Source: JBPRGH01 sp051418055 (lineage in GTDB: Bacteria > Bacteroidota > Bacteroidia > Cytophagales > Cyclobacteriaceae). From it: a DNA stretch of 64,000 nucleotides. The stretch covers positions 62,001 to 126,000 of the forward strand of contig JBPRGH010000120.1 in the NCBI GenBank assembly GCA_051418055.1, given 5' to 3'. Made by a program: the position numbers and the translations under genes. Below the pieces are notes generated by a model. That model worked only from the letters and a program-made list of their open reading frames with translations, searched no databases and had not been told where the DNA came from. Below, piece by piece: positions 62,709 through 64,000 of the stretch (position 1 is its first letter; each line of letters begins with the position of its first letter).

Positions 62709-64000
62709 TTAAGCTCCTTTATCTTAATATTCCGAAACCATACCATACCCCCATGATCCTGTATAGCGATATGTCCTTGCTGGGATTTTCCAAATGCAGC
62801 CATTTCGTTAAACTTACTCTCCTCTACCATACGCTCCCACGATGGATCGTTCATATCATACTCCACTACTTTATAGCCATTCAGCCAGTGCTCCATTTTA
62901 CCGTTATTTGATACCAGCCGCGCCCGGTTCCATTCTCCGGCAGGATTTACTGTTACAAATTTTGTTGCAATCAGATCATACAGATCACCCGCACGATGCT
63001 TTTCAATTCTTCCGTCAGGATGATTAAGGTTATCCAGGATCTGCATTTCAGGACCAGTTTGCCATACATAGTCATATTTTTCCTCTTCCTGAACATGATA
63101 GATCACTCCACTATTACCTCCTTTTTCTATTTTCCAGTCCAGCTCCAGAACATAATTATCATAAGCAGAGTCGGTAATTATATCACCCCCGTCTACTATT
63201 TGCCAGTCCTTTTTGTTAGTATCGTCAAGGTATAAGGCTCCATCTTTTACTTTCCAGGCCGAACCGATCTTATCGTTCTTATAGTTTTTCCATCCATCTG
63301 TTGTTTTTCCATCAAAAAGAAGCTTCCAACCCTCTTTCTTCTCCTTCTCCGTAAGTGTGTTGTGAGCTATTGGCTCCACCGGGTTACTGAAGCCGGGATT
63401 ATCCTTTGGTATCTTATTCATTGTATACCATGCCTCGGTAGTCCATAATTCCCGATCATTTTCACTGCTGAATGGCTGTATAATTCTAAAATGCACCACA
63501 TGCCCTTCTTTCATCCCATCCAGCTCCAGGAAAAGCTTTTTACGATCCTCAGAGATATTTACAGATTTTATCGAAAGCTCCTTCAGATCAAGTTTAGGTC
63601 CGCCGTACTCTTCAGTTGGCTTGTAGTACCACTGCATTATCTGGTAAGCATCTTTTGCATGTCCTGCATCTACAGCAATGGGCTCTGTAAATTCTACTTC
63701 AATACCGTTTGTTTTAGCTCTTACTGCCAAAGGTTCAAAAACAGGCTTATCATTATAAGTCAGCTTTTGAAGCCCATACCATCCTTTACCTTCATCCTGC
63801 CAGTTACCGGTAGATCCTACACCGCCGGCATATAAAGCACTATCAGGTCCCCAGGCAAGACGGTTTACTCCTGCTTCCAGTCCTTGTATAAAACGGAATA
63901 CCGCCCCCTGATAGGTTCCATCAATTTTCTCCACGAAAACTCGCTTAACACCTCCATGTGTTACCTCGCCATGTATCATCTGGTTCTTATAGCGTCCAAT
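62705..64000 (-). CDS. DUF1080 protein with N-terminal propeller fragment (5' end outside window)
   Basis: The open frame continues through the right edge, so the ATG at 63979 is internal. Visible residues begin in a dehydrogenase-like propeller (LAWGPDSALYAGGVGSTGNW) followed by a short linker domain and a DUF1080 domain (WKLLFDGKTTDGWKNYKNDK ... GGNSGVIYHVQEEE ... IQDHGGMVWFRNIKIKELK). DUF1080 is a concanavalin-like fold found with 3-keto-glycoside hydrolases/hydratases. It is the first gene visible of the rightmost operon and reads into the ThuA gene with a 4-nt ATGA overlap. Confidence 0.88.
   Translation of the reverse strand: MGRYKNQMIHGEVTHGGVKRVFVEKIDGTYQGAVFRFIQGLEAGVNRLAWGPDSALYAGGVGSTGNWQDEGKGWYGLQKLTYNDKPVFEPLAVRAKTNGIEVEFTEPIAVDAGHAKDAYQIMQWYYKPTEEYGGPKLDLKELSIKSVNISEDRKKLFLELDGMKEGHVVHFRIIQPFSSENDRELWTTEAWYTMNKIPKDNPGFSNPVEPIAHNTLTEKEKKEGWKLLFDGKTTDGWKNYKNDKIGSAWKVKDGALYLDDTNKKDWQIVDGGDIITDSAYDNYVLELDWKIEKGGNSGVIYHVQEEEKYDYVWQTGPEMQILDNLNHPDGRIEKHRAGDLYDLIATKFVTVNPAGEWNRARLVSNNGKMEHWLNGYKVVEYDMNDPSWERMVEESKFNEMAAFGKSQQGHIAIQDHGGMVWFRNIKIKELK

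Overview
The window reads as chromosomal DNA of a Bacteroidota member, most likely of the Cytophagales type. This is inferred from the TonB-dependent receptor with an N-terminal carboxypeptidase-like domain, the Bacteroidota-type HU protein, the many lipoproteins and secreted beta-rich proteins, the AT-rich DNA, the general lack of Shine-Dalgarno sites, and several TAnnTTTG promoter-like motifs. No rRNA, tRNA, CRISPR array or phage was recognised, so the placement rests on gene content alone.

Left part (1-11 kb): a tightly packed leftward operon of nine genes, mostly overlapping or 12 nt or less apart. It encodes a nucleotide-sugar epimerase, a glycosidase-epimerase fusion, a zinc dehydrogenase, a Gfo/Idh/MocA oxidoreductase, a GT4 glycosyltransferase, three related CgeB-like glycosyltransferases and a polytopic membrane protein cut by the window edge. 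A CDP-alcohol phosphatidyltransferase-like gene diverges from it across a promoter region with a run of eight G. The set looks like a pathway for an uncommon glycan or glycolipid and is the best candidate here for an undescribed system.

11-17 kb is rich in repeats. Two ~160 bp copies of a structured dispersed repeat flank a histidine kinase. A 22-bp-period tandem array lies between an HU-like gene and a membrane protein gene. A REP-associated transposase (RAYT) gene sits between two direct copies of a composite palindromic element, with further single REP-like palindromes elsewhere.

17-33 kb holds two SDR enzymes, a CapA-like lipoprotein, a GAF/PAS histidine kinase, an oxidoreductase, a GH130-like lipoprotein, an aldo/keto reductase, a Na/Ca exchanger and a two-gene unit for a fibronectin-type-III protein and a 1450-residue secreted protein of unknown function.

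33-49 kb carries small envelope and stress genes (EF-hand lipoprotein, RlpA-like protein, universal stress protein), a split phosphotransferase/kinase pair, a DNA ligase D without its phosphoesterase domain, an HD hydrolase, a SemiSWEET transporter, a beta-propeller amidohydrolase, a YciI-like lipoprotein, a glycosyltransferase and a DUF1028 protein.

49-64 kb contains a bestrophin-like channel, a large zinc metalloprotease lipoprotein, a frameshifted UVR/DUF2846-like gene, a LuxR-type regulator, a 52-residue zinc-ribbon membrane protein and glycerate kinase. It ends in a leftward operon (TMEM220-like protein, TonB receptor, sugar isomerase, a 1120-residue ThuA/dehydrogenase/cytochrome/CBM protein and a DUF1080 protein running off the right edge) that looks dedicated to extracellular carbohydrate use.
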